NCBI RefSeq assembly: GCF_900142935.1
Contig: NZ_FSRS01000001.1
Span: 2,490,001-2,554,000 of the forward strand
Length of the DNA stretch: 64,000 bases
From: Rhodovulum sp. ES.010
GTDB taxonomy: Bacteria > Pseudomonadota > Alphaproteobacteria > Rhodobacterales > Rhodobacteraceae
Reading direction: 5' to 3'
Positions 9,816-17,445 of the stretch are shown here, piece by piece. The translations under genes were made by a program, and so were the position numbers. The notes below the pieces were generated by a model. That model was not told the DNA's origin, ran no database searches, and was given only the letters and a program-made list of their open reading frames with translations. Position 1 is the first letter of the stretch, and the number at the start of each line of letters is the position of its first letter.

Positions 9816-10502
9816 TCAGGCGACGAGGCGATAGCCCCCCGATTCGGTCACCAGAAGCCGCGCGTTCGACGGATCGGGCTCGATCTTCTGGCGCAGCCGG
9901 TAGATATGGGTTTCCAGCGTGTGCGTGGTCACGCCCGCGTTGTAGCCCCAGACCTCGTGCAGCAGCACGTCGCGCGCCACCACGCCCTCGGACGCGCGGT
10001 AGAGGAACTTGAGGATGTTTGTCTCCTTCTCGGTGAGCCGGATTTTCCGCTCTTCCTCGGTGATCAGCATCTTCATCGCGGGCTTGAAGGTATAGGGCCC
10101 GAGCTGGAACACCGCGTCCTCGGACTGTTCGTGCTGGCGCAGCTGGGCGCGGATGCGGGCCAGGAGCACGGGGAACTTGAAGGGCTTGGTCACGTAGTCG
10201 TTGGCGCCCGCGTCGAGGCCGAGGATCGTGTCGGCATCGCTGTCATGGCCCGTCAGCATCAGGATCGGGCATTTGACGTTCTGCTTGCGCATCAGCCGGC
10301 ACAGCTCGCGCCCGTCGGTGTCGGGCAGGCCCACGTCCAAGATGACGAGGTCGTAGATCGCGGCCTTGGCCTTCTCCATCGCCTCGGCGCCGGTAGCGGC
10401 CTCGAACACGTCGAAGTCCTCGGTGGTGACAAGCTGTTCGCTCAGCGCCTCGCGCAGGTCGTCGTCGTCATCCACAAGAAGGATCTTCTTCAGGGTGCTC
10501 AT
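9816..10502 (-). CDS. OmpR/PhoB-type response regulator (possibly CenR-like)
   Basis: This 228-residue two-component regulator has a receiver domain (residues 5-115) with the acidic cluster DDDDD (11-15), phosphoacceptor Asp56 (LVILDVGLP) and Lys106 (TKPF). A winged-helix DNA-binding domain follows, ending THTLETHIYRLRQKIEP. No histidine kinase is adjacent, so it is an orphan here. The sequence brings to mind the alphaproteobacterial cell-envelope regulator CenR, but that match is from memory and needs a phylogeny. It is divergent from ribA. Confidence 0.9.
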   Translation of the reverse strand: MSTLKKILLVDDDDDLREALSEQLVTTEDFDVFEAATGAEAMEKAKAAIYDLVILDVGLPDTDGRELCRLMRKQNVKCPILMLTGHDSDADTILGLDAGANDYVTKPFKFPVLLARIRAQLRQHEQSEDAVFQLGPYTFKPAMKMLITEEERKIRLTEKETNILKFLYRASEGVVARDVLLHEVWGYNAGVTTHTLETHIYRLRQKIEPDPSNARLLVTESGGYRLVA

Positions 10503-10660
10503 GGTCTGCCTCCTCTGTCTCGTTCCCGCTCAGATGTCGCTGCCTCACGCCCCCGCCAAGATTTGCAACAGCCATTTCACGCAAGCGTGTGGCGGAGACG
10601 CCATTTGTTTCATATCTGTCGAATTTGGCGCTAGACCAGAGCCCGTGGAAAGGACCGCAG

Positions 10661-11740
10661 ATGCCCCTTGGCCCCGACAGCACCGAACGCCTCGCCCGTG
10701 CCCGCGGCGACCTGCGCATGGGCGTCCCGGTCGTGCTTGGTCCGCTTGTCGTGCTGGCGGCCGAGACGCTGACCCAGCCCCGGCTGCAGGCGCTGCGCGC
10801 CCTCGGCGGCACGCCGGTTCTGGCGATCACCGCGCGGCGGGCGGCAACGCTGAAGGCGCGACCCTATGACGGCGATCTCGCGCGGCTGCGCCTGCCCGAC
10901 GATGTCGGCCCCGATTGGGTGCGCTCGGTCGCCGAGCCCGCGGACGACCTGGCGAAACCGCTCCTCGGCCCGTTCGTCGCGCTGCGCGAGGGCGACGCAT
11001 CGGCGCATCGGGCCGCGCTCTGGCTGACCAAGACCGCCCGCCTGCTGCCCGCCGCGCTGGCGCTGAACATCGACGACCCCGACGCCTTTGCCGCCGCGCA
11101 GGGGCTGACGCGTGTCACCCTCGCCGAGGCGACCTCCGCGATCGAGGCGGCAACCGACATCGCCGAGGTCGTCGCCGCCCGCGTGCCTCTGGCCGTCTCG
11201 CAATCGGCCCGCGTGCATGTATTCCGCCCCGGCGATGGTAGCGAAGAGCATTACGCCGTCGAGATCGGCAGCCCGTCGCGCGCCGCGCCCGTTCTGGCAA
11301 GGCTGCATTCGGCCTGCTTCACCGGCGACCTGATGGGCAGCCTCAAATGCGATTGCGGCGCGCAACTGACCGCCGCGCTGGCGCAGATGGGGGCCGAGGG
11401 CGCGGGCGTGCTGCTTTACCTCAACCAGGAAGGGCGCGGGATCGGCCTGGCCAACAAGATGCGGGCCTATTCCCTGCAGGACCAGGGATTCGACACGGTC
11501 GAGGCGAATCATCGCCTGGGCTTCGAGGATGACGAGCGCGATTTCCGCATCGGCGCGGCGATCCTGCGCGAAATGGGGTTCCAAGCCGTGCGGCTGATGA
11601 CAAACAACCCAGCCAAGATCGACATGATGCGCGCCAACGGGATCGAGGTGACCGAACGGGTGCCCCTAAAGGTAGGGCACACGCCCGAGAACGCCCGCTA
11701 CCTCGCCACGAAGGCGAAGAAGTCGGGCCACCTTCTGTGA
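10661..11740 (+). CDS. ribA: GTP cyclohydrolase II (long form)
   Basis: This 359-residue enzyme opens the GTP ring in the first step of riboflavin synthesis. The catalytic domain is the C-terminal half: the zinc site C-x10-C-x-C (CFTGDLMGSLKCDC), NQEGRGIGLANK, and the late TNNPAKI segment. The first roughly 170 residues are an extra N-terminal domain without the acidic DHBP-synthase motifs; long forms like this are usual in Rhodobacterales. I chose the ATG at 10661, preceded by AAAGGA; an upstream in-frame start at 10589 lacks a ribosome site and would run into the divergent promoter region. No other rib gene is nearby. Confidence 0.93.
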   Translation: MPLGPDSTERLARARGDLRMGVPVVLGPLVVLAAETLTQPRLQALRALGGTPVLAITARRAATLKARPYDGDLARLRLPDDVGPDWVRSVAEPADDLAKPLLGPFVALREGDASAHRAALWLTKTARLLPAALALNIDDPDAFAAAQGLTRVTLAEATSAIEAATDIAEVVAARVPLAVSQSARVHVFRPGDGSEEHYAVEIGSPSRAAPVLARLHSACFTGDLMGSLKCDCGAQLTAALAQMGAEGAGVLLYLNQEGRGIGLANKMRAYSLQDQGFDTVEANHRLGFEDDERDFRIGAAILREMGFQAVRLMTNNPAKIDMMRANGIEVTERVPLKVGHTPENARYLATKAKKSGHLL

Positions 11741-11747
11741 CGGGCGC

Positions 11748-11930
11748 TCACCCCTGATGCGGCGGGCGCATCTGGCGGATCGCCGTCTCGATCGCGCGCC
11801 AGGTCTTGGCCTGGTCCTTCTCGCCCGCGGCCTCGTGCGCGGCGGCCTTCTGCGCAGCCTCCGCTTCGGCCTTGTCGCCATGGGCGTCGAGGAGCGAACG
11901 GGCATAGTCCATCACCTTGGCCGTTTCCAT
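11748..11930 (-). CDS. Small conserved hypothetical protein
   Basis: This predicted 60-residue protein is rich in Ala, Glu and Lys (METAKVMDYARSLLDAHGDK at the start) and is likely all-helical and soluble, with no signal peptide, cysteine or metal motif. It looks like the small helical proteins that are common and uncharacterised in Rhodobacterales. Its 3' end lies 7 bp from the convergent ribA stop. The start ATG at 11930 has a GAGG-like element (gaggctgaag) upstream. No function is assigned. Confidence 0.65.
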   Translation of the reverse strand: METAKVMDYARSLLDAHGDKAEAEAAQKAAAHEAAGEKDQAKTWRAIETAIRQMRPPHQG

Positions 11931-12069
11931 CTTCAGCCTCCTTCTGTCGTTCCATGCGGCAGACCTAAGGGCCTGCTCGACGTTTTCTTAACACGGGGCG
12001 CGGGCGCCGCGCTTGATCGACCTCAAGCACGCCTTCCCCTCGGGGCCCGGCCGGGGCAGAGTGCACAAC

Positions 12070-12564
12070 ATGCATGCAACTGACCTGGTTCTGGCCCCGA
12101 CGCATCTGCGCTTTGCCGGGCGCCGGTTTCCCCGCGCCATCGGTCGCGCCGGCGTCACCGCGCACAAGCGCGAAGGCGACGGCGCCACGCCACGGGGCAC
12201 GCACCGTATCGTGGGAATGCTCTACCGGCCCGACCGGATGGCCGCGCCCGCCGACTGGGCCGTCCCGATCGGGCCCCCGGACCTCTGGTCGGACGATTCC
12301 CGCGACGCAAACTACAACCTGATGGTCCGCGCACCCTACCCTCACAGCCACGAGCGGCTTCGGCGCGCCGACCCACTTTACGACCTGGTGCTGATCACCG
12401 ACTGGAACTGGCCGCGCGCGGATCGCGGACGCGGCTCGGCGATCTTCCTGCACCAGTGGCGCAAGCCCCGCTACCCCACCGCGGGCTGCGTCGCGCTGCA
12501 GCCCGACCACCTGCGATGGATCGCCGCGCGGCTGACCCCGGGGTCCCGGCTCATCGTGCCCTGA
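12070..12564 (+). CDS. L,D-transpeptidase (YkuD) family protein
   Basis: This 164-residue protein has the YkuD fold. The active-site region is HQWRKPRYPTAGCVAL near the C-terminus, giving the catalytic His and Cys spaced as in the family, with Thr in place of the usual Ser before Gly-Cys. Family enzymes crosslink peptidoglycan stem peptides or attach lipoproteins, in the periplasm. No signal peptide is visible from the chosen ATG at 12070 (MHATDLVLAP), which is unusual for that job but common in this subgroup. A TTG at 12013 would add 19 residues without a signal sequence. It is convergent with the YggS gene. Confidence 0.85.
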   Translation: MHATDLVLAPTHLRFAGRRFPRAIGRAGVTAHKREGDGATPRGTHRIVGMLYRPDRMAAPADWAVPIGPPDLWSDDSRDANYNLMVRAPYPHSHERLRRADPLYDLVLITDWNWPRADRGRGSAIFLHQWRKPRYPTAGCVALQPDHLRWIAARLTPGSRLIVP

Positions 12565-12573
12565 ACGAGCCCG

Positions 12574-13227
12574 TCAGCCGTAATCGCGTTCGCCGAAAAT
12601 GGCGGACCCAACCCGGACGTGGGTCGCGCCCAGCGCAATGGCCTGCTCGAAATCGCCGCTCATCCCCATCGACAGGCCCTCAAGCCCGTTGCGCGCCGCG
12701 ATCTTGCCGAGGAGCGCGAAATGCGGTGCCGGCGTCTCGTCCAGGGGCGGGATGCACATCAGTCCCCGCAGCGGCAGGTCCATCGCTCGGCACTCGGCGA
12801 TGAACGCGTCGGCGTCTGCGGGCAGGACGCCGGCCTTCTGCGGTTCCTCGCCGGTGTTGACCTGCACGAACATCTCGGGACAGGCGCCGCGCTCCTGCGC
12901 GTGGTCGGCGAGCCGGCGGGCCAGCTTGATCCGGTCGAGCGAATGGATCGCGTCGAACAGCTCCACCGCCGCGCGGCTCTTGTTGCTTTGCAGCGGGCCG
13001 ACGAGATGCAGCTCGACGCCCTCGAACCGCTCCATGAACGCGGGCCACTTGCCCTGGGCCTCCTGCACCTTGTTCTCGCCGAAGATACGGTGCCCGGCCT
13101 CCAGCACCGCCTCGACCCGCTCCAGCGGCTGCACCTTCGACACCGCGATCAGCGTGACCGCGCCGGGCGCGCGCCCCGCCTCGGCCTCCGCCTTCGCCAC
13201 CCGGTCCCGGATTTCCTCGAGGCTCAT
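12574..13227 (-). CDS. YggS/PLPBP-family pyridoxal-phosphate homeostasis protein
   Basis: This 217-residue cytoplasmic protein has the single TIM-barrel fold of alanine-racemase N-domains. The PLP lysine lies in LIAVSKVQP (about residue 30), followed by GENKVQEAQ, HLVGPLQSNK and the phosphate-binding SMGMSGDFEQAI near the C-terminus. Members have no known catalysis; they buffer PLP and influence amino-acid and keto-acid balance. The ATG at 13227 follows GGAGA. The gene lies 9 bp after the TPR-sulfotransferase stop on the same strand, so the two may be cotranscribed. Confidence 0.93.
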   Translation of the reverse strand: MSLEEIRDRVAKAEAEAGRAPGAVTLIAVSKVQPLERVEAVLEAGHRIFGENKVQEAQGKWPAFMERFEGVELHLVGPLQSNKSRAAVELFDAIHSLDRIKLARRLADHAQERGACPEMFVQVNTGEEPQKAGVLPADADAFIAECRAMDLPLRGLMCIPPLDETPAPHFALLGKIAARNGLEGLSMGMSGDFEQAIALGATHVRVGSAIFGERDYG

Positions 13228-13236
13228 GTCGTCTCC

Positions 13237-15393
13237 TTACTCAGCGGCGTCGCCCAGCGCCTCGATCAGCGGGCGCAATTCCTCGGCGTGGCGTTCCCAC
13301 GCCTTCATCGACGAGGCATAGATCGGCTGGCGCACCTGGTGAAGGCTGAGCGTGGCGATGCGGCGCTCGGTCTTGTGAAAATCCAGGCAGGCGTCCTCCC
13401 ACTCCAGCCCGCAGGCGGCGATCAGCGCGCGCGCCTCGCGCTCGGGCGTGGCGATCAGGTCCTCGTAGGCGATCTCATGAAACCCGCCTGGCAGCCGGTC
13501 GCGCCAGAACTCCACCATGTCGAGGAACATGCGGTAATAGAGCCCAAGGTCGCGCAGGTCGTAGGCATAGCGATGCGTGCCCTCGGCGAAGATGTTCTTG
13601 TAGATCGACAGGCAGGTGTCGCGCGGGTCGCGATGCACGACGACGATGCGCGCCCGCGGCAGGGCCAGCCGCACGAGCCCGGCCATCATGTAGGTCTGGA
13701 TCGACTTGTCGGTGACGATCTCGGCGCCCGGCAGCCGCATCCTGAAATGCGCCTCGACCTTGTGCCCGAACCCCGCGATCTCGTCATCCGAGAGGCTTTC
13801 GAGCGGGCGGAGACCGCCCGAGCCGTCACCCAGAATCCGCATCGCCTCGGGCACGAGGTAGCCCAACTCGCCGCCGCCGGTCACGCGGGAATGGCTGGCG
13901 ATGATCTGCTCCACCAGCGTGGTGCCCGAGCGCGGCATGCCGGTGACGAAGATCGGCGCGTAGTCGGTCGTGCCCGCGACCTGGCGCCGGGCGAAATCGG
14001 TGCCCGCGACACCCGCCCTTACCTGCTCGATTTCGACGCGCCGCTCGGCGATGTCGAAGGGGTGGAGCTTGCGCATCAGCGCATTCGCCGGGTGGAGATA
14101 GGCGAAGATGCGGTCGTGGCGGCCGGTATCCTCCATCGCCTTGGCCAGCGCGAAGCCGAGGTTCATCCGGCTGTGGTCGGACAGCGAATCGCCCTCCCAG
14201 AGCGTCTCCATCTCGGCGATCAGCGGATCGCCCTCGGCCAGTTTGCGCCCCTTTACCATCAGCCGGTAGGACTCGCCGCTGTCGGGGTCGAGGTCGATCG
14301 CCCGACGGAAGCCCGCGTCGGCCTCGTCGAACCGGCCCATCTGTTGCAGGAGGATCGCGCGCAGACCGTGGAACTGGGGCCGGTCCGGCGCGGCCGCCAC
14401 CGCCGCGTCATGGGCGGCGAGCGCGGCCTCGGGCCGGCCGGCATGCTCCAGCGCGTGGGCGTGCGCCGCGTGGGTCTCCGCCCGGCGGTCACCCAGGTCG
14501 ATGGCCTTGCCGAAGGCGTCGGCGGCCGCCGCGTAATCCTTCGCCCTCGACAGCGCCTGACCCAGGCGGCGCCGCGGCTCCACGGCCTCGGGCTGCAGGT
14601 CCGCGGCCCGGCGCAGCACCTCCACCGCCTCGTCGGTCTCGCCAAGTCGGGTGAGTCCCACGCCAAGCCCCAGCAGCGCGGGGACGAGCGACGGCGCGCG
14701 GTCCAGCGCGCCGCGCAACGCGGCCACGCCCTCGGCGGCGGCGCCGGTCTCCACCAGGAACCGGCCGTAATTCGCGCGTGCCTCGGCGAAGTCCGGGTCG
14801 AGGCGCAGCGCCTCCTCGAAACTCGCCCGCGCGGCCTCGTGCTGCCCAAGCCGGGCCTGCACGTTCGCATGGATGTCGGCCAGAAGCGCGACGTCCGGGT
14901 GACGCCCGCGCAGCGCGGCGGCGCGCGGCTCGGCCTCGTCCATTCGCCCCGCATTGACGAGATCGACCAGGGCGCGGACCTCCTGGGGCGGCACGCCCTT
15001 GAGGTCGGGGGCGCTGCGCGGGGCCGCACCGGCCAGCGTGTCCTGAACCCGTGCCACCACATCGGGCGGCAGCTTCGCGGCCTTGACGCGTTTCACGAAT
15101 CCGCGCGTGCGCCCCTTGTCTGCCAGCGCGGCGATGGCCTGGGCATAGGCGAGCCAGATCGCCGGTTCCCCCGGCTTCGCCTCGGCCGCCTTGTCGAGAT
15201 GCTGGACCGCCCGCTTGGCCGCGCCCCGGGCCAGCGCGATGCGGCCCATCTGGAACAGCGCCTCCGCCTGGCGGGGGCGCACCGACAGCACCGCGCGCAG
15301 CCGCGCCTCCGCGCCGTCGAGATCGCCGGCGGACTGGCGCTGGACGGCCTCGCGATACAGACGGGCGATGTCGTTGGGGCTGGGCGGACGCAT
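13237..15393 (-). CDS. TPR-repeat sulfotransferase
   Basis: This 718-residue protein has about 400 residues of tetratricopeptide repeats, then a C-terminal sulfotransferase domain. The PAPS 5'-phosphosulfate loop is FVTGMPRSGTTLVEQII (about residues 483-500), and the 3'-phosphate element is VVVHRDPRDTCLSIY near 585. No signal peptide or membrane helix is seen, unlike Golgi-type relatives. The likely reaction is sulfate transfer from PAPS to a protein, glycan or lipid; the TPR part probably recognises the acceptor. The gene lies downstream of the porin and its terminator. Confidence 0.9.
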   Translation of the reverse strand: MRPPSPNDIARLYREAVQRQSAGDLDGAEARLRAVLSVRPRQAEALFQMGRIALARGAAKRAVQHLDKAAEAKPGEPAIWLAYAQAIAALADKGRTRGFVKRVKAAKLPPDVVARVQDTLAGAAPRSAPDLKGVPPQEVRALVDLVNAGRMDEAEPRAAALRGRHPDVALLADIHANVQARLGQHEAARASFEEALRLDPDFAEARANYGRFLVETGAAAEGVAALRGALDRAPSLVPALLGLGVGLTRLGETDEAVEVLRRAADLQPEAVEPRRRLGQALSRAKDYAAAADAFGKAIDLGDRRAETHAAHAHALEHAGRPEAALAAHDAAVAAAPDRPQFHGLRAILLQQMGRFDEADAGFRRAIDLDPDSGESYRLMVKGRKLAEGDPLIAEMETLWEGDSLSDHSRMNLGFALAKAMEDTGRHDRIFAYLHPANALMRKLHPFDIAERRVEIEQVRAGVAGTDFARRQVAGTTDYAPIFVTGMPRSGTTLVEQIIASHSRVTGGGELGYLVPEAMRILGDGSGGLRPLESLSDDEIAGFGHKVEAHFRMRLPGAEIVTDKSIQTYMMAGLVRLALPRARIVVVHRDPRDTCLSIYKNIFAEGTHRYAYDLRDLGLYYRMFLDMVEFWRDRLPGGFHEIAYEDLIATPEREARALIAACGLEWEDACLDFHKTERRIATLSLHQVRQPIYASSMKAWERHAEELRPLIEALGDAAE

Positions 15394-15470
15394 CGGAGCA
15401 AAACCTGGGGGCGCTTCGCGATGCCCTTAGCACGGGCCGCGGGGCTTGTCGATTTCACGGCCCGAAACGG

Positions 15471-15497
15471 AAAAGAGCGGGCGCAAGGCCCGCTCTT
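15471..15497 (-). terminator. Terminator after the porin gene
   Basis: On the minus strand the perfect 10-bp stem AAGAGCGGGC / GCCCGCTCTT has a 5-nt loop and is followed by a short TT run (TTTTCC in total). It starts 23 bases past the porin stop and separates the porin from the sulfotransferase gene. The T run is short, so read-through is possible. Confidence 0.75.
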
Positions 15498-15519
15498 CCC
15501 GAAGGTCACGTCGTGCGAC

Positions 15520-16560
15520 TTAGAAGGACATCGCGACGCCGAAGGACCAGGTCTCAATGTCGTTGGCAATCACGCCGGCGGGGCCGTCACCGTCGCCGTA
15601 GCCGAGGTGCAGCGAAGCGCCGCCACCCAGGTCGTAGGCCACCGCGAGGCCGTAGCCGTCGATATCACCCACGTTGTTGACGTCGAAGATGCCGTAGTTG
15701 GCGTGGAACGACCAGGCCTGGATTTCGTAACCCATCGAGATCGCCCAGTGATCCGCGTCGTTCGCGGTCTGGAAGTCCCAGTCCGAGTATTCCAGGCCGG
15801 CAACGAAGCCGTTCTGGAAGTCGGCGGTGGCAGTGATGCCCACGATGTCGAGGTCATCGCCGGCCGCGGCGTACGGAGCGGCAAGGTAGGAACCCAGGTT
15901 GCCCGGGGAGTAGCCGCCAGCATCCACTTCGAGAGTCTGGTAGCCGAGGCCGAAGCCGAGGTCGACACCGGTGACCATCGTCGAGTAGCTCACGGCGATC
16001 GCGTAACCGGCATCCGCACCGGACTTGGCATCGTCGATCTCGGTCGAGAGCGAGAGCCCGAAGTCACCGAACTCGTAGTCGTAGCGCAGGATCTGGTTGT
16101 CGTAGGCGCCGTCGCCATAGGTACCCATGTAACCGACGTGGATGGTTTCATCGTCGCCGATGGTGCCCGGGTTGCCCATGTTTTCGGTCAGGCGGTTGTC
16201 CATGGCGCCGTCGATTTCGCCCAGCGTCAGGGTGCCGAAGGCGCCCGAGACGAAAGCGGCTTCGTTATCGACGCCCAGGTTGCCGTTCGAGTCCGGGTTG
16301 TCCTTCGAGATGTCGAAGTTCACGCCGAAGGACAGGCCGGCATCGGTTTCGCCGGACATGCCGACCGACAGGGTCAGGTCGCTGTTGAACTGGGTGGCGC
16401 CGCTGGCCGCGTCGACGTTTTCGCCGATGAACGGGCCGACCGGCGCGTCGTCACCGCCGCCGATGATACCCATCTCGGCCGAGCCCGAGAAGGTGATGTC
16501 CGCCGCGGCAACGCCGGCCGATGCGACGAGGGCGGTGGTCGCGAAGAGAACCTTTTTCAT
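15520..16560 (-). CDS. Outer-membrane porin, Rhodobacter type
   Basis: This 346-residue protein has a signal peptide (MKKVLFATTALVASAGVAAA, residues 1-20) followed by acidic, Gly-rich beta-strand sequence starting DITFSGSAEMG. It ends with a terminal Phe (VAMSF), the usual signature for Bam-dependent outer-membrane insertion. It should form a trimeric 16-strand general diffusion pore. The ribosome site GAGGGA precedes the ATG. The codons are less GC-rich than in neighbours, as expected for a highly expressed gene. A seven-base C run (plus strand) lies at 16637-16643 in the divergent promoter region. Confidence 0.93.
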   Translation of the reverse strand: MKKVLFATTALVASAGVAAADITFSGSAEMGIIGGGDDAPVGPFIGENVDAASGATQFNSDLTLSVGMSGETDAGLSFGVNFDISKDNPDSNGNLGVDNEAAFVSGAFGTLTLGEIDGAMDNRLTENMGNPGTIGDDETIHVGYMGTYGDGAYDNQILRYDYEFGDFGLSLSTEIDDAKSGADAGYAIAVSYSTMVTGVDLGFGLGYQTLEVDAGGYSPGNLGSYLAAPYAAAGDDLDIVGITATADFQNGFVAGLEYSDWDFQTANDADHWAISMGYEIQAWSFHANYGIFDVNNVGDIDGYGLAVAYDLGGGASLHLGYGDGDGPAGVIANDIETWSFGVAMSF

Positions 16561-16804
16561 GGTTTTCCCTCATTCGTTTCAAGATGCACCTCAGGCCGGA
16601 GCACCCGATCTGAGTATGCTGTGGGTTTCGCTCTTACCCCCCCGAATTGCAAGGAACAGCGGCGGGGGCTCCAAACGCCGCGCGGGATTGATGCAGGGAT
16701 GCCACACCGCCCTTGGGGCCAAGCGGACGTGGGAAAAGGGAAAAACCTTGTCCGGCCCGTTTGCCTCGGCTAAAGACCCCGAAGGATCAACGAGGGCGCA
16801 GGCC

Positions 16805-17332
16805 ATGACCTTCCACAGCATCTCCCGCGGGGCGCTGATCGGCGTTCTGGCCCTTGGCCTCTCGGGCTGCGGCGGCGGGCTGTTCCAGCGCGACCGCGGC
16901 CCCGCCGCCGACAGCGCGCGCGCCGAGAACATCGCGCGCCAGCGCCAGAACACGCCGATCGCCGAGATCGAGCGCGAGCGCGAGCGCCGCGGCTCGATCT
17001 TCGAGCTTTTCACCAACGCCGACGATCCGAACACCACGGTCGAGGTCAACAAGTATCTCTGGCAGGCCTCGCTGGAGGTGCTGAACTTCCTTCCCGTGCG
17101 CTCGGTCGATCCGTTTTCCGGCGTGATCGCGACCGGCTACGGCACGCCGCCGGGGGGCGGCCGCGCCTATCGCGCCACCGTCTACGTGCAGGACCCTGCG
17201 CTTGACGCGCGCTCGCTCAAGGTTTCGCTTCAGACGCGCGGCGGCGCGGTCGACCCGGCCACGGTCCGCGCCGTCGAGGACGCCATCCTGACCCGCGCCC
17301 GCCAGATCCGCATGCGCGACAGTCAGCTCTGA
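16805..17332 (+). CDS. DUF3576 lipoprotein
   Basis: This 175-residue protein has a type II signal peptide ending in the lipobox LSGC ([11 protein letters not shown]). It continues with a charged linker ([18 protein letters not shown]) and a domain of the DUF3576 type ([18 protein letters not shown], then [12 protein letters not shown]). Members are outer-membrane-directed lipoproteins of unknown role conserved in Alphaproteobacteria. The ATG at 16805 gives a correct lipoprotein start; longer in-frame extensions upstream are antisense to the porin and rejected. It is followed after 113 bp by leuS. Confidence 0.9.
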   Translation: MTFHSISRGALIGVLALGLSGCGGGLFQRDRGPAADSARAENIARQRQNTPIAEIERERERRGSIFELFTNADDPNTTVEVNKYLWQASLEVLNFLPVRSVDPFSGVIATGYGTPPGGGRAYRATVYVQDPALDARSLKVSLQTRGGAVDPATVRAVEDAILTRARQIRMRDSQL

Positions 17333-17445
17333 GACGCGGGGCCGCCCAGGCCGCCACGCCCCCACTGGACGCCCCGCGCTTCGCGGACTATGCACGGCGC
17401 CGGGCCCGACGGCCCCGGCGTTTGACTGCGACGAGGACCCATAGG

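Noticed and set aside
12619..16773. A plus-strand open frame of 1384 codons across the YggS, sulfotransferase and porin genes
   Set aside because: It is antisense to three well-supported genes, has a low-complexity Arg/Ala/Gly composition and shows no domain. It is a GC-driven shadow frame.
16142..16804. Upstream extension of the DUF3576 gene to 16142
   Set aside because: It would be antisense to the porin and would bury the lipoprotein signal peptide that starts at 16805.
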